Shown: positions 8,891 through 18,543, numbered from the stretch's first letter. The stretch is DNA of 64,000 bases from Paracoccaceae bacterium (GCA_029246285.1 JAQWNW010000027.1:1-64000), one strand, 5' to 3'. Translations and numbers: made by a program. Notes: generated from the letters alone by a model not told the origin.

Positions 8891-10447
8891 ATGGAACAAT
8901 TTCAATATCAAAAACTCTTAATCATTGATTTTGGGTCTCAGGTTACCCAGCTCATAGCCCGGCGATTAAGAGAGTTAAACATCTACTGTGAAATCCATCC
9001 ATTCCAAGTTGTAACCAAAATATTCTTACAAAAACTCTCACCTAAAGCTATTATTTTATCTGGAGGACCTGCATCGGTTATAGATCAAAATCCACCTCGC
9101 CCCCCAAAAGAAATATTTGAGTTAAACTTGCCAATTTTAGGTATTTGTTATGGACAACAAATTATGATGGATATGCTCGGTGGTAAAGTTGAACGTGGGC
9201 AAGGAACCTCTGAATTTGGAAAAGCATATGTTTCATCATCACAAGATAACTCCACAATCCTCAAAAATTGGGCTCAAGAAGAACAGGTCTGGATGTCACA
9301 TGGAGACCACGTTAGCAAAATAGCGCCAGGTTTCAGCGTACTCGGGACCTCCCCTAATGCGCCATTTGCTGTCGTCGGAGATCAAATTAGAAACTTTTTT
9401 GGTGTACAGTTTCATCCAGAGGTTCATCACACACCCAAAGGAGGAAAGTTATTATATAACTTTACAAAATTAGCTGGCTTTAAGGGTGATTGGTCGATGG
9501 AAGCCTTTCGTGAGAAGGCAATAAATCACATCCGTAATACTGTCGGTAAAAAGAAAGTAATCTGTGGTCTGTCGGGTGGAGTAGACAGCTCTGTAACAGC
9601 TGTATTATTGCATCAAGCAATCGGGGACCAATTAACTTGCGTCTTTGTCGATAATGGCCTTCTTAGAAAAAACGAAGCAGCAGAAGTTATCAAAATGTTC
9701 AAAGATAATTATAGTATCCCCTTAATTCATGCAAATGAACAAGATTTGTTTCTTAGCGCCTTAAAAAACGAAACTGATCCAGAAAAAAAACGCAAGATTA
9801 TAGGAACACTGTTTATTGAAGTATTTCAAAAACATGCCTCGACTATTAATGGAGCAGAGTTTTTGGCTCAAGGAACTCTTTACCCGGATGTTATTGAGTC
9901 AGTTTCTTTCAGCGGCGGCCCATCTGTAACAATAAAATCGCATCATAATGTTGGTGGATTACCAGAAAAAATGGGATTAAAACTGATCGAACCTTTACGT
10001 GAACTATTTAAAGATGAAGTAAGAGCTTTAGGCATTGAGTTAGGGCTACCTTCATCATTCATCAGCAGACATCCTTTTCCAGGACCAGGATTGGCAATTC
10101 GTTGCCCTGGAGAAATAACACAGGAAAAATTAGAGATTTTGCGTGATGCGGATGCTATCTTTATAGATCAAATTAGAAAACATGGCCTTTATGATGAAAT
10201 TTGGCAGGCTTTTGTAGCGATTCTTCCCGTTAAAACCGTTGGAGTTATGGGAGACGGACGGAGCTACGATTATGCCTGCACTTTAAGAGCAGTAACTTCA
10301 GTAGACGGCATGACAGCCGATTATTACCCATTTAAACATGATTTTCTCAGTGAGACTGCAACTCGAATAATTAACGAAGTTGATGGAATAAATAGGGCCA
10401 CTTATGATATTACATCTAAACCGCCAGGCACAATTGAGTGGGAATAA
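8891..10447 (+). CDS. guaA: GMP synthase (glutamine-hydrolysing)
   Basis: Converts XMP to GMP in purine biosynthesis. The 518-residue protein has an N-terminal class I glutamine amidotransferase domain (nucleophile in [11 protein letters not shown], His/Glu in [10 protein letters not shown]), then the ATP pyrophosphatase domain with the P-loop [16 protein letters not shown], and the GMP synthase dimerisation domain ending KPPGTIEWE, the family's usual terminus. It stands alone behind a 190-base divergent gap; I see no riboswitch there. Confidence 0.97.
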   Translation: MEQFQYQKLLIIDFGSQVTQLIARRLRELNIYCEIHPFQVVTKIFLQKLSPKAIILSGGPASVIDQNPPRPPKEIFELNLPILGICYGQQIMMDMLGGKVERGQGTSEFGKAYVSSSQDNSTILKNWAQEEQVWMSHGDHVSKIAPGFSVLGTSPNAPFAVVGDQIRNFFGVQFHPEVHHTPKGGKLLYNFTKLAGFKGDWSMEAFREKAINHIRNTVGKKKVICGLSGGVDSSVTAVLLHQAIGDQLTCVFVDNGLLRKNEAAEVIKMFKDNYSIPLIHANEQDLFLSALKNETDPEKKRKIIGTLFIEVFQKHASTINGAEFLAQGTLYPDVIESVSFSGGPSVTIKSHHNVGGLPEKMGLKLIEPLRELFKDEVRALGIELGLPSSFISRHPFPGPGLAIRCPGEITQEKLEILRDADAIFIDQIRKHGLYDEIWQAFVAILPVKTVGVMGDGRSYDYACTLRAVTSVDGMTADYYPFKHDFLSETATRIINEVDGINRATYDITSKPPGTIEWE

Positions 10448-10512
10448 TATTAACATTAGCTTAAGAGAATTCATCAATCTAAGTAAATTAATATTTCAAG
10501 GTAAAATATCAA

Positions 10513-11007
10513 ATGGACTTTTTAGATATTTCATTAATTTTTTCAATCTTATCATGTAGTTTAGTTACTGGCTTTATTTTTACATATGCGATTGTCGTGC
10601 TACCTGGCTTTTCTAAGTTAGACGATAAAGAATATATAAGAGCGTTTCAGGTTACAGATGAGGTAATTCAAAATAATCAACCACTTTTTATGCTAACGTG
10701 GATAGGCTCAATTCTCTCAGTATTAGGGGCTATTTTAGCTTCGATATTAAGTCCCGATTTGGCTGAAACCTGGTTTGTTGTTCTCATTGGTGTTGTATAT
10801 CTAATTGGTGTGCAAGGTATAACAATAACAATTCACCTACCTATCAATAACCATATAAAAGATTTAAATTTAGACAAATTAGACAATCAAACCTTAATGA
10901 AAGAGCGTTTAAAATTGGAAACAAAATGGAACTACTTTAACAATATCCGTACAGGCGCCGGTTTGTTTGTCATCATGTCATTGCTCTTAGTATTAACCGT
11001 TCGTTAA
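10513..11007 (+). CDS. DUF1772-like membrane protein
   Basis: A 164-residue integral membrane protein with four helices (about residues 5-30, 60-82, 88-108 and 146-163). The first helix with TGFIFTYAIVVLPGFSKLDD and the third with PINNHIKDLNLD match the anthrone-oxygenase-like DUF1772 layout. Function is unknown in most bacteria. It follows guaA by 65 bases and may share its transcript. Confidence 0.65.
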   Translation: MDFLDISLIFSILSCSLVTGFIFTYAIVVLPGFSKLDDKEYIRAFQVTDEVIQNNQPLFMLTWIGSILSVLGAILASILSPDLAETWFVVLIGVVYLIGVQGITITIHLPINNHIKDLNLDKLDNQTLMKERLKLETKWNYFNNIRTGAGLFVIMSLLLVLTVR

Positions 11008-11081
11008 CCTAAAATAGACATAATATGAATAACTTACCAAGTAATTTGAATATCAGTATTTAAGATATAAATTTTGCTTTA

Positions 11082-12206
11082 ATGATTGGATGGGGAAAAT
11101 TGAAACTTAAGATTTGGATTATTTTTGTCACACTCTTAATTTCATTATTGAGCAAAATTACTAGCGCCAATGAAGTTAATTACAAAACTAAACGTGTTCC
11201 AGCTGAATGGGAAACTCACGAAGCAACTTGGATGCAATGGCCAGGTTATTGGGAAAAAGATTATGAAATAACATTTGCAAAGATAGCTGATATTATTTCT
11301 AGATACGAAAAAATTCATATTCTATACAATACAGCTAAGGTTCATGGAAATGCCCAAAGGGCTTTGAAAGAAATCGGAGCAGATCCACAACATAAAAATA
11401 TTCATTGGCATAAAGTACCTTACAACAGTGCTTGGATGAGAGATAACGGCCCTGTCTATATTTTAGATAAAAATGAGTTAAGGATTCAAAATTGGGGTTT
11501 TAATGCATGGGGTGGTGCGTTTGGATCAGATATTCCTTTTGATTTGGATAACGCAGTCCCAAAAAAAGTTGGCAAAATACTTAATATGCCTGTGGATCAT
11601 ATAGATATAGTGCATGAACGAGGTAATTTAGAATTTAATGGATCCAATACAGTAATACTAAACTGGAGTACTATTGGTGATCCCAATCGAAATTTGAATT
11701 ATAATAAGAAACAAGCAGAACATGACTTGAAAAAAAACTTCGGAGTAACAAAGGTTATCTTTATTGAAGGTATCCCAGATGGTGATCTTACTAAAGGACA
11801 CATTGATGGTATCGCAAGGTTTATAGACGCACGAACGGTTGTTGTAGTTCAGTGTACATCTCACTCATCGTGTAGGACAGACAGTAAAGATGCTAAGATT
11901 TATGATAAGGCGGCAAGAAAAATTGAGGCTGCTGGGTTTAATGTAATAAGAGAGCCTATTGAGGGTTTCGTTAAATATAAAAGTAAAATATTTGATACTA
12001 ATTATATGAACTGGCTGGTAGGAAACGGATTCGTAATCATACCAGGCTTTGGAAATCTCCAAACTGATGCCCAAGCAAAAAAACGTTTAAAGAGTTATTT
12101 TCCAAATCGTGATGTATATCTAATTGAAATGTTAAGCTCTTGGGCTGCTGGAGGTGGCGTGCATTGCCATACAAACGATCAACCTGCCCTATCAATAACC
12201 AAATAA
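11082..12206 (+). CDS. Agmatine deiminase / peptidyl-arginine deiminase family, exported
   Basis: A 374-residue guanidino-modifying enzyme. Catalytic landmarks are WMRDNGPVYI, the Glu/Asn region HERGNLEFNGSNTVIL, the His in GHIDGIARFIDARTV and the nucleophile Cys in GGGVHCHTNDQPAL near the C-terminus. Unusually, it begins with a basic region and a hydrophobic stretch (KIWIIFVTLLISLLSKITSA) that looks like a Sec signal peptide cleaved near TSA-NE. Agmatine deiminases are normally cytoplasmic, so this form probably acts in the periplasm or outside. The start may be the ATG at 11082, or a TTG at 11100 preceded by GGGGA; the signal is kept either way. Agmatine, free arginine derivatives or peptidyl-arginine are all possible substrates. 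Confidence 0.8.
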   Translation: MIGWGKLKLKIWIIFVTLLISLLSKITSANEVNYKTKRVPAEWETHEATWMQWPGYWEKDYEITFAKIADIISRYEKIHILYNTAKVHGNAQRALKEIGADPQHKNIHWHKVPYNSAWMRDNGPVYILDKNELRIQNWGFNAWGGAFGSDIPFDLDNAVPKKVGKILNMPVDHIDIVHERGNLEFNGSNTVILNWSTIGDPNRNLNYNKKQAEHDLKKNFGVTKVIFIEGIPDGDLTKGHIDGIARFIDARTVVVVQCTSHSSCRTDSKDAKIYDKAARKIEAAGFNVIREPIEGFVKYKSKIFDTNYMNWLVGNGFVIIPGFGNLQTDAQAKKRLKSYFPNRDVYLIEMLSSWAAGGGVHCHTNDQPALSITK

Positions 12207-12310
12207 AAGATTACATTTTTTAAAAATTTGCGGCAATATTATATCAAGGTGATTTGTAACCAATTATAAAAAAAGCAATATTAAGTGAAACTGATTAGGA
12301 AAAATTTTTT

Positions 12311-13177
12311 ATGAATTCAACTGACAAAAATGAACGAATTGAACAAGGATCATCTGACTTTAAAGAAGTTTTAGACGCTCAGGCAAATACTAAAGGCAAG
12401 ACATACTCGGACTTTTTGAAACTAGATGAACTCCTTGCTCTTCAGCCAGGACTCGAAGATAACTCAGAGTCGTTATTATTCTTCACGCTCCACCAAACCA
12501 AAGAACTTTGGATGCGAGTAATGTACGTCGAAACTTTAAATGCGCGAGACAATCTATTTGAAGGTAAAGTTGGTCCAGCACTTAAAATACTTGCGCGCAT
12601 ACGCTCAATTCAACAAATCATGATTGAAAGTTGGTCTGGGCTTGCAACGATGACACCCGTCGATTATTTGTCTTTCCGTGATAAATTAGGAAGTTCCTCA
12701 GGGTTTCAATCTCCTGGCTATCGAAAACTTGAGTTCATTCTAGGTCAAAAAGAAAAACGCTTTCTAATACCTCACAAAAAATCCCCGCATCATCATTCTG
12801 AATTGAAAGAGATACTTAGCCAACCGAGCCTCTATGATAGTGCTTTACATTATTTAAACCGTGCCGGAATCTTAATCCCAAAAGATCGTTTAGAGCGCAA
12901 TTGGGCGGAGGAATATACTTTCAGTCAAGGTGTATGTGATGCGTGGAAAACAGTCTATGAAGATACTGAAACCTATTTTAATGAATATCATTTAGCCGAA
13001 GTCTTGGTCGATATTGAATATGACTTTCAACTTTGGCGTTTCAAGCACTTTAAAACTGTTGAGCGAATTATAGGCAACAAAACCGGCACTGGTGGCTCAT
13101 CAGGTGTCCAATATTTAAAATTAGCGATAGATCGTTACTTTTATCCAGAGCTCTGGGAGGTACGGGGTACTCTATAG
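12311..13177 (+). CDS. kynA: Tryptophan 2,3-dioxygenase
   Basis: Heme enzyme that opens the indole ring of tryptophan to N-formylkynurenine. The 288-residue protein has the distal-site motif FTLHQTKELW (His61) and the proximal heme ligand in WRFKHFKTVERIIGNK (His246), followed by the substrate-binding GTGGSSGVQYL loop. AGGA lies about 10 bases upstream of the ATG. No kynureninase or formamidase gene is adjacent, so downstream steps must be encoded elsewhere if present. Confidence 0.93.
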   Translation: MNSTDKNERIEQGSSDFKEVLDAQANTKGKTYSDFLKLDELLALQPGLEDNSESLLFFTLHQTKELWMRVMYVETLNARDNLFEGKVGPALKILARIRSIQQIMIESWSGLATMTPVDYLSFRDKLGSSSGFQSPGYRKLEFILGQKEKRFLIPHKKSPHHHSELKEILSQPSLYDSALHYLNRAGILIPKDRLERNWAEEYTFSQGVCDAWKTVYEDTETYFNEYHLAEVLVDIEYDFQLWRFKHFKTVERIIGNKTGTGGSSGVQYLKLAIDRYFYPELWEVRGTL

Positions 13178-13256
13178 ACAAAATTGACTAGATTATTAAT
13201 AACAATCGAATATTTTTAATGTTACTTTCAAAACAATTTCAACATATAACGTTTAG

Positions 13257-14318
13257 ATGGACAGATTCCACAATTTAGATTTCTTGCGAGCCTTTGCGAT
13301 GTTACTCGGTTTAGCCGTTCACGCTCCTTTAATATTTTACGAACCCACTATTTTGAGAGAATTTGGTATAAATGAAATGCCAGAAGCGGAGGAATGGATA
13401 TGGATTCTACTAATCTTTATAACTAACTGGCGAATGCCACTATTCTTCCTTCTTTCTGGCTTCTTTTCCGTATTAATTATTCAAAAACGTGGAGTCACAA
13501 AATTCTTGTTAGATCGAACGGTTAGAATCGGTGTGACGTGTTTAATATTCTGTTTGATTTATGATTATGTAGATGGACGACTAGATTTTACATTGGGACA
13601 TTTATGGTTTTTATTTTACCTCATAATTTTTGTTTTTGTATTTTCATTTATACAAAAATTCCAATTCGTGAAAAAAATACTCCAACAAACGATCACATCT
13701 TACAAATTTCTTGTATTAGCTATCCTTTTGATAATTACAGTACCTTTGGCAAGCGTTTTAAATTCAGGCTGGAATACATATTTATTATTAACGCCACCAG
13801 AAACTTTTTTTGAGTTAAAACTTGGAAACTTAGTCTACTATTTTTCATACTTCTTGATGGGCTCACTGCTTTATTCAAATCAAAATCTATTTACTAAATT
13901 AGGACAAAATAAAACGTTACTCTCCTTAACTATTTTATCAATAGTGGCTTTTCTTTTTCAACTAATCGAGAGCGCTAATCCAACTGCAATTCATACATTA
14001 TTAATAGGTATCAATACCTTATGTTGGGTTTTTCTTTTCTTGGGGCTTGCGACAAAACTAATTAAATCAAGAAATATGCTTCTTGGATGGCTGGTCGAGC
14101 TATCTTATCCAATATATCTATTACATCTTTTACCTATTTTAATATTTAGCGTTGAATTGCACAAAGCGGGATATAGTCAAATAAATATTTTTATTCTTTC
14201 CATTATCTTTGGATTTGGAGTTAGTGTATCTCTTTATTATTTGCTCATTAAGTTTACGCCTTTAAACTGGTTAATAAATGGCTATAAAAAATCATTTTTT
14301 AAATTTAAGTTTGGCTAA
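13257..14318 (+). CDS. Acyltransferase 3 family membrane protein
   Basis: A 353-residue polytopic membrane protein with about ten helices. The N-terminal LDFLRAFAMLLGLAVHAPLI with its conserved Arg and His, followed by WRMPLFFLLSGFF, marks the acyltransferase 3 family (OafA/OpgC-like), which acylates sugars on glycans, lipids or glucans at the cytoplasmic membrane. The acceptor cannot be told from sequence. It is alone between kynA and the convergent GcvT-like gene, without a clear Shine-Dalgarno sequence. Confidence 0.82.
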   Translation: MDRFHNLDFLRAFAMLLGLAVHAPLIFYEPTILREFGINEMPEAEEWIWILLIFITNWRMPLFFLLSGFFSVLIIQKRGVTKFLLDRTVRIGVTCLIFCLIYDYVDGRLDFTLGHLWFLFYLIIFVFVFSFIQKFQFVKKILQQTITSYKFLVLAILLIITVPLASVLNSGWNTYLLLTPPETFFELKLGNLVYYFSYFLMGSLLYSNQNLFTKLGQNKTLLSLTILSIVAFLFQLIESANPTAIHTLLIGINTLCWVFLFLGLATKLIKSRNMLLGWLVELSYPIYLLHLLPILIFSVELHKAGYSQINIFILSIIFGFGVSVSLYYLLIKFTPLNWLINGYKKSFFKFKFG

Positions 14319-14351
14319 AATATTAAAGAAAAACAAAATAAAATGATTTCA

Positions 14352-15530
14352 TCATTTCGGTATATCAATAAGTTTACCACGAGGTATCTCTGATGACTTG
14401 TCATAGAAAGGTAATTCTACACATTCAGCAATATGCATATTTCCATCACGACACATTATTTCAATATTTTCGCCAAAATTTAATAAAGGTTTATCAAGAA
14501 GGACATAGCCAATTCCATGCTTTAAATAGGGAGATAACGCACCCGCAGTAACAACACCAATTTGCTTCCCATTTTTAGTTGCTTCACCGGATATTAACGG
14601 CTCACCTGAAAGACACTTGACACCATAATGCCGTAATTCGTGTGATGCAGTTGCAAGCGCTGATTTACCAATAAAATCTTCTTTTTCCATGTCAACAAAG
14701 CGACCGAGACCAACCTCAAATGGATTTGTGGTGTGATTAAAATCTGAACCTGCGTTTAAAATACCCGCTTCTATTCTTCTAATGTTCATCGCGTCCAATC
14801 CAAACATCTCCATGCCGTGCTGTCGTCCAGACTTGCTTAAATGATCCCACAAAGCTCGTGGATCATGGTGTGGTTCAGTATAAAACTCCCAACCAAGTTC
14901 ATTCGTATATCCTGTTCTGCTTATAACAACCTCCTGTCCTCCAAATAATACTCGCGCGACAGCAAAATAACTAAAAGAGTCGGGCAAGCCGTAATCGCTA
15001 GCGTCACTTAAAATTTTTAATGCATTTGGACCTTGAACCTGAGATACAAAAACATTCGGGTCGGATATATTAATATTTAAATTTGAAGCATGTGCACGAG
15101 CCCAGCTATAAAAATCACCATCCGCTTGCACATACCAAAATTTATTCTTATTCAAACGAAGTACTATACCATCTACAATCAACCCCCCATCTTCATAACA
15201 AGCCAAACCATATCCACAACGCATCTCCTTCAGTTTTGAAAAGTCTTTCGTAAATAATTTATTAAGTAATTTTTCTGCATCTGACCCTTCAAATTGAATT
15301 GGCAGCTCCCCGGTATGCAAGACAGCAGCTTGGCGTCGTAATCGCCAGTAACCTTCTTCGGTACTGTGGTCATCAAAATATACAGCCATTTGACGCCTAT
15401 TATATAAACAGTAATGTGCTCCTTTGGGACGTTCAATTTCAAAATAAGAATGCCGTGTTTGGGAATAATCCCAACCAGAACCTTCCCTAGTTGTTATAAG
15501 ATCTCTAGACAAATGATCACTCGATCGCAT
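14352..15530 (-). CDS. GcvT-like aminomethyltransferase, folate-dependent
   Basis: A 392-residue protein of the GcvT/DmdA fold. Visible blocks are YWRLRRQAAVLHTGELPIQF, VQGPNALKIL, SRTGYTNELGWEFY, GLDAMNIRRIEAGI and NPFEVGLGRFVDM, which resemble the T-protein and the folate domains of sarcosine/dimethylglycine dehydrogenases more than DMSP demethylase DmdA. Such proteins move a one-carbon group to tetrahydrofolate. It starts behind a strong AAAGGAG site, 28 bases after the Rieske oxygenase stop, so the two form an operon. I infer it captures the carbon released by the oxygenase from an N-methylated substrate. A role on DMSP or glycine cannot be excluded. Confidence 0.8.
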   Translation of the reverse strand: MRSSDHLSRDLITTREGSGWDYSQTRHSYFEIERPKGAHYCLYNRRQMAVYFDDHSTEEGYWRLRRQAAVLHTGELPIQFEGSDAEKLLNKLFTKDFSKLKEMRCGYGLACYEDGGLIVDGIVLRLNKNKFWYVQADGDFYSWARAHASNLNINISDPNVFVSQVQGPNALKILSDASDYGLPDSFSYFAVARVLFGGQEVVISRTGYTNELGWEFYTEPHHDPRALWDHLSKSGRQHGMEMFGLDAMNIRRIEAGILNAGSDFNHTTNPFEVGLGRFVDMEKEDFIGKSALATASHELRHYGVKCLSGEPLISGEATKNGKQIGVVTAGALSPYLKHGIGYVLLDKPLLNFGENIEIMCRDGNMHIAECVELPFYDKSSEIPRGKLIDIPK

Positions 15531-15558
15531 TTACCGACTCCTTTAAATCACTATTCAA

Positions 15559-16701
15559 CTATAACTTTGCTTTAAGAGCTTCAAAAACCATGCGTTGAAA
15601 ATGATGAACAGCATGCTCAGATAATTCAGTTTTGCCATTGTCAACTATAAATCTTCCTTGATTGTAAGCTTTTGATTTCAATCCGCGTTGCACGCTCTCA
15701 CAAATTGCAATATCCTCAGGTTGCAGTACATCTTTTTGATATGCAGCAGCTTCTAAAAGTTGGGGGGTTAATACCCCACCCAATGTGAACCAGTCTTGGA
15801 ACTCAATAGTTCGTTGTTCACTTTCGGGATTCATTTGTAAAACAGAGAGATTAGCTTCTCCTGGGTAAATCCAAATTGTAAAATTAGGCCAAACAAAAAA
15901 ACCGGCATATCCAAAATCAACTTCTCCAGGGTTAAAACTATACGCATTAGAATTTGTAGTTCGCGGTGCTGAAGCACACTGTGAAGAATAACGTTTATGA
16001 GTAATAGTGCGATATGAATCCATATCAACAAGATCAACAAAATCTTTATGCGCTGGGGCACAATGATAACATTCGAGAAAATTATCTATAAGAATCTTCC
16101 AATTGCAAGCAACATCAAATTTATCACGCTGAGCAAACTCTAAACTATCTACAGAAGGCAGATAGTACCGTATCTCATCTTCTAAACCTTGGAATTGCTT
16201 TTTGAAAGGAATAGCCTTTTCGTCGAGATTAATCATAATTAAACCACAAAAAATCTCTAAAGAAACCTCCTTTAATGAGAAATCACATTTATTAAAATTA
16301 GTCACATTTTCCGAATTACGTGCAGAGATTAAATTTCCAGAAAAATCAAAGGCCCACGCATGATAAGGGCAAGTAATAACATTCCTCTTACCAGCACCTT
16401 CTAATAATTCATGCCCCCTATGAGCGCAAACATTGTAAAAAGCTCTGATTTGATCATCCTGTCCTTTAGCAACAAAAATATTTTGATCGTGAATAGTTGT
16501 TGTAAAAAAAGATCTCTGTTCGTTAACTTGAGATACGTGTCCTGCATAATGCCATGATTTATAAAAAACGGCGTTCTTCTCCAGTTCATACAAATCATGA
16601 TTTATGTAAAATCGAGCTGGCAAAGTGTAAGAATTACTAGGGTCGTTCGTAAAAGGTTCGTCTGTATCCCAAGATTTCAAGAGATCATTGTCTTTTATCA
16701 T
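15559..16701 (-). CDS. Rieske oxygenase alpha subunit, quaternary-amine type
   Basis: A 380-residue aromatic-ring-hydroxylase-type oxygenase. The Rieske cluster ligands are Cys92, His94, Cys111 and His114 (CAHRGHELL ... CPYHAW). The mononuclear iron site is His213, His218 and probably Asp330. The residue bridging the centres is Glu210 (FLECYHCAPAH), where ring dioxygenases have Asp; Glu is found in carnitine monooxygenase CntA and similar quaternary-ammonium oxygenases. This suggests N-demethylation or C-N cleavage of a betaine, proline betaine or carnitine-like compound. No reductase subunit is adjacent. It begins at an ATG behind AAGGAG and is divergent from the LysR gene, with GcvT-like downstream. 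Confidence 0.85.
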   Translation of the reverse strand: MIKDNDLLKSWDTDEPFTNDPSNSYTLPARFYINHDLYELEKNAVFYKSWHYAGHVSQVNEQRSFFTTTIHDQNIFVAKGQDDQIRAFYNVCAHRGHELLEGAGKRNVITCPYHAWAFDFSGNLISARNSENVTNFNKCDFSLKEVSLEIFCGLIMINLDEKAIPFKKQFQGLEDEIRYYLPSVDSLEFAQRDKFDVACNWKILIDNFLECYHCAPAHKDFVDLVDMDSYRTITHKRYSSQCASAPRTTNSNAYSFNPGEVDFGYAGFFVWPNFTIWIYPGEANLSVLQMNPESEQRTIEFQDWFTLGGVLTPQLLEAAAYQKDVLQPEDIAICESVQRGLKSKAYNQGRFIVDNGKTELSEHAVHHFQRMVFEALKAKL

Positions 16702-16801
16702 CCATCAACTCCTTGACAATCAAGATTACCTAAATCAGTTTAAAATTAGTTAAAGTTTCTGTAAAGTTATCATTTTTTACCCTTTTGAAAAAGTTATACT
16801 T

Positions 16802-17719
16802 ATGCAAAAAATGAAATCACTGTTTCCTAATATGGATGCTCTTATTGTATTTGAAGCAGCCGCAAGGCTATCAAGTTTTTCACAAGCGGCTAAAGAATTG
16901 AATGTAACTGCACCAGCTGTAAGTCAACAAATAAAAGGACTTGAGCAAGCTTTAAAAGTCCAGCTATTCAAACGTGGTCATCGCTCAGTTGAACTTACTC
17001 CATCTGGAAAAGAATTTAAAAACAGCGTCTCGGCCGCCCTGCAACATCTATCAAATGCCGCCTCAATTATTTCAGATCATTCGAATTTCAAGAAAATTAA
17101 AATTGTGGCCGATACCTCGATTGCCGAATTTTGGTTGATGTCAAGACTTGAAAGCCTCAAGCATGAATTTCCTAACTTATCATTTCAAATATTTATCTCT
17201 GATAAAAAGGAAGATTTATTAAAATCTGATTTTCATTTTGCCATTTTACATGGGTTAGGAAAATGGCAAGGTTTACATTCGAAATTACTTTTTAAAGAAG
17301 AGGTTTTCCCTGTTTGCTCACCTAAGTATCTCAATAGATGTAAAAACTTGGTAGATTTTAGTAAATTGGTAGATTCAGAGCTATTAGATCTTGAATATGA
17401 AAACTGGAACTGGATGAATTGGACGATATGGTTAACCGAAAAAAAACTTCCCTCTGTCAAGCTTAACCGCAAAATTACATCAAACAACTATGCCTTTCTT
17501 ATTAATGCAGCAAAAAATAACCTTGGCATTGCTTTAGCTTGGCGGCATCTACATGAAAATGACCTAGCATCAGGTTCATTAATTGCACCATTTCCTGAAT
17601 CAGTCATATCAGCCAATGGATACCACTTGGCATGGCCATTCAATGCCTCTAAAAATAACTTATTAGACAATATACTAGATTGGTTAATCACCGAAGTAAA
17701 TTTTCCAAGTAAAACTTAA
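16802..17719 (+). CDS. LysR-family regulator, GcvA-like
   Basis: A 305-residue LysR-type regulator. The N-terminal winged helix is FEAAARLSSFSQAAKELNVT followed by APAVSQQIKGLEQAL and LFKRGHRSVELTPSG, the style of the GcvA subgroup. The remainder is the periplasmic-binding-like effector domain. It is divergent from the Rieske-GcvT operon across 100 bases, the usual arrangement for a LysR protein controlling the opposite operon. That gap holds GTAAA-N10-TTTAC (16761-16780), a possible site. The effector would be the operon's substrate or a product. Confidence 0.9.
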   Translation: MQKMKSLFPNMDALIVFEAAARLSSFSQAAKELNVTAPAVSQQIKGLEQALKVQLFKRGHRSVELTPSGKEFKNSVSAALQHLSNAASIISDHSNFKKIKIVADTSIAEFWLMSRLESLKHEFPNLSFQIFISDKKEDLLKSDFHFAILHGLGKWQGLHSKLLFKEEVFPVCSPKYLNRCKNLVDFSKLVDSELLDLEYENWNWMNWTIWLTEKKLPSVKLNRKITSNNYAFLINAAKNNLGIALAWRHLHENDLASGSLIAPFPESVISANGYHLAWPFNASKNNLLDNILDWLITEVNFPSKT

Positions 17720-17749
17720 TGAAACAATGGGTTTATGGAGATCAAAACT

Positions 17750-18130
17750 ATGAAATTACCAAAAAATAAAAATCTCTTAAAATGCCACTGTCAATCTATC
17801 GAAATAGAATTGTACTTACCCAATGGATTTGAAAAACTTAGAAGATGCAATTGTTCGATTTGTAGCAGACGAAATGCAATAATGGGATCTGTCAGTACCC
17901 AAAATCTAACAGTATTAAAGGGTGAAAACTTTCTTAAAGAGTACTCTTTTAATACTCATACTGCTAAGCATTTTTTCTGTTCAAACTGTGGGATTTATAC
18001 TCATCACCAAAGACGCTCCAATCCAAAAGAATTTGGTTTCAATATGTCTTGTGTAGAGGGTGTAAAGATAGAAGAATTTGCGCATATTAGTTACCTTGAC
18101 GGTAAAGACAATCATCCCTCAGATAAGTAA
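17750..18130 (+). CDS. GFA/CENP-V-type zinc protein
   Basis: A 126-residue protein of the glutathione-dependent formaldehyde-activating (GFA) fold. The zinc-binding cysteines appear as CHCQ near the N-terminus, CNCSIC in the middle and CSNCG later, matching the family. I start it at the ATG at 17750, with GGAG 9 bases upstream; an ATG at 17735 has no binding site. It follows the LysR gene by 30 bases. Family members are often annotated for formaldehyde handling, although catalysis by Gfa has been questioned. Its position next to a probable N-demethylating oxygenase, which would release formaldehyde, makes such a role worth considering. Confidence 0.8.
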   Translation: MKLPKNKNLLKCHCQSIEIELYLPNGFEKLRRCNCSICSRRNAIMGSVSTQNLTVLKGENFLKEYSFNTHTAKHFFCSNCGIYTHHQRRSNPKEFGFNMSCVEGVKIEEFAHISYLDGKDNHPSDK

Positions 18131-18219
18131 AAATAATCAGTTTGCACATTCATGTATTTTTCAATAAGTTTTTCGCTATCTGTAAAAGTAATTTCATTTT
18201 ATTAAATAGGAGGTAAAAT

Positions 18220-18534
18220 ATGACAAAGGGCATAATTATTGGATTAATCAAGTTTACCGATAAATCTGCATTTATTAATGACTTTGCCTCAAAGGTGCCA
18301 ATGGTAATCAATAAATATGGCGGAGCTTTTATTTTAAGACAACCAAAAACTCATTATTCAGAAGGCCAAAGTTTTGACTTACATGTTGTTTCGGAATTCA
18401 ATGATATAGAGGATGCAAAACGAATGATGGAAAGTTCTGAATGGAAAGAACTAAATGAACACCGTAGAAAAAATTCTGACACTTCTTCCGGTTCTTTTAT
18501 GCTTCTTGAGGGTGGAGATGCTTTAGCATCTTAA
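18220..18534 (+). CDS. DUF1330-like small protein
   Basis: A 104-residue soluble protein with the ferredoxin-like alpha/beta pattern of DUF1330: a first strand MTKGIIIGLIKFTD, helix, FILRQPKTHYSEG, then DLHVVSEFNDIEDAKRMMES and SEWKELNEHRR. The function of the family is unknown. A strong AGGAGG lies 7 bases before the ATG, suggesting good expression. It sits 89 bases after the GFA-type gene and 9 bases before the PhzF gene, so the latter two probably share a transcript. Confidence 0.7.
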   Translation: MTKGIIIGLIKFTDKSAFINDFASKVPMVINKYGGAFILRQPKTHYSEGQSFDLHVVSEFNDIEDAKRMMESSEWKELNEHRRKNSDTSSGSFMLLEGGDALAS

Positions 18535-18543
18535 TAACATAAA

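Noticed and set aside
14352-15530. DMSP demethylase DmdA
   Set aside because: The sequence blocks resemble GcvT and sarcosine-type folate domains more than DmdA, and it is in an operon with a Rieske oxygenase.
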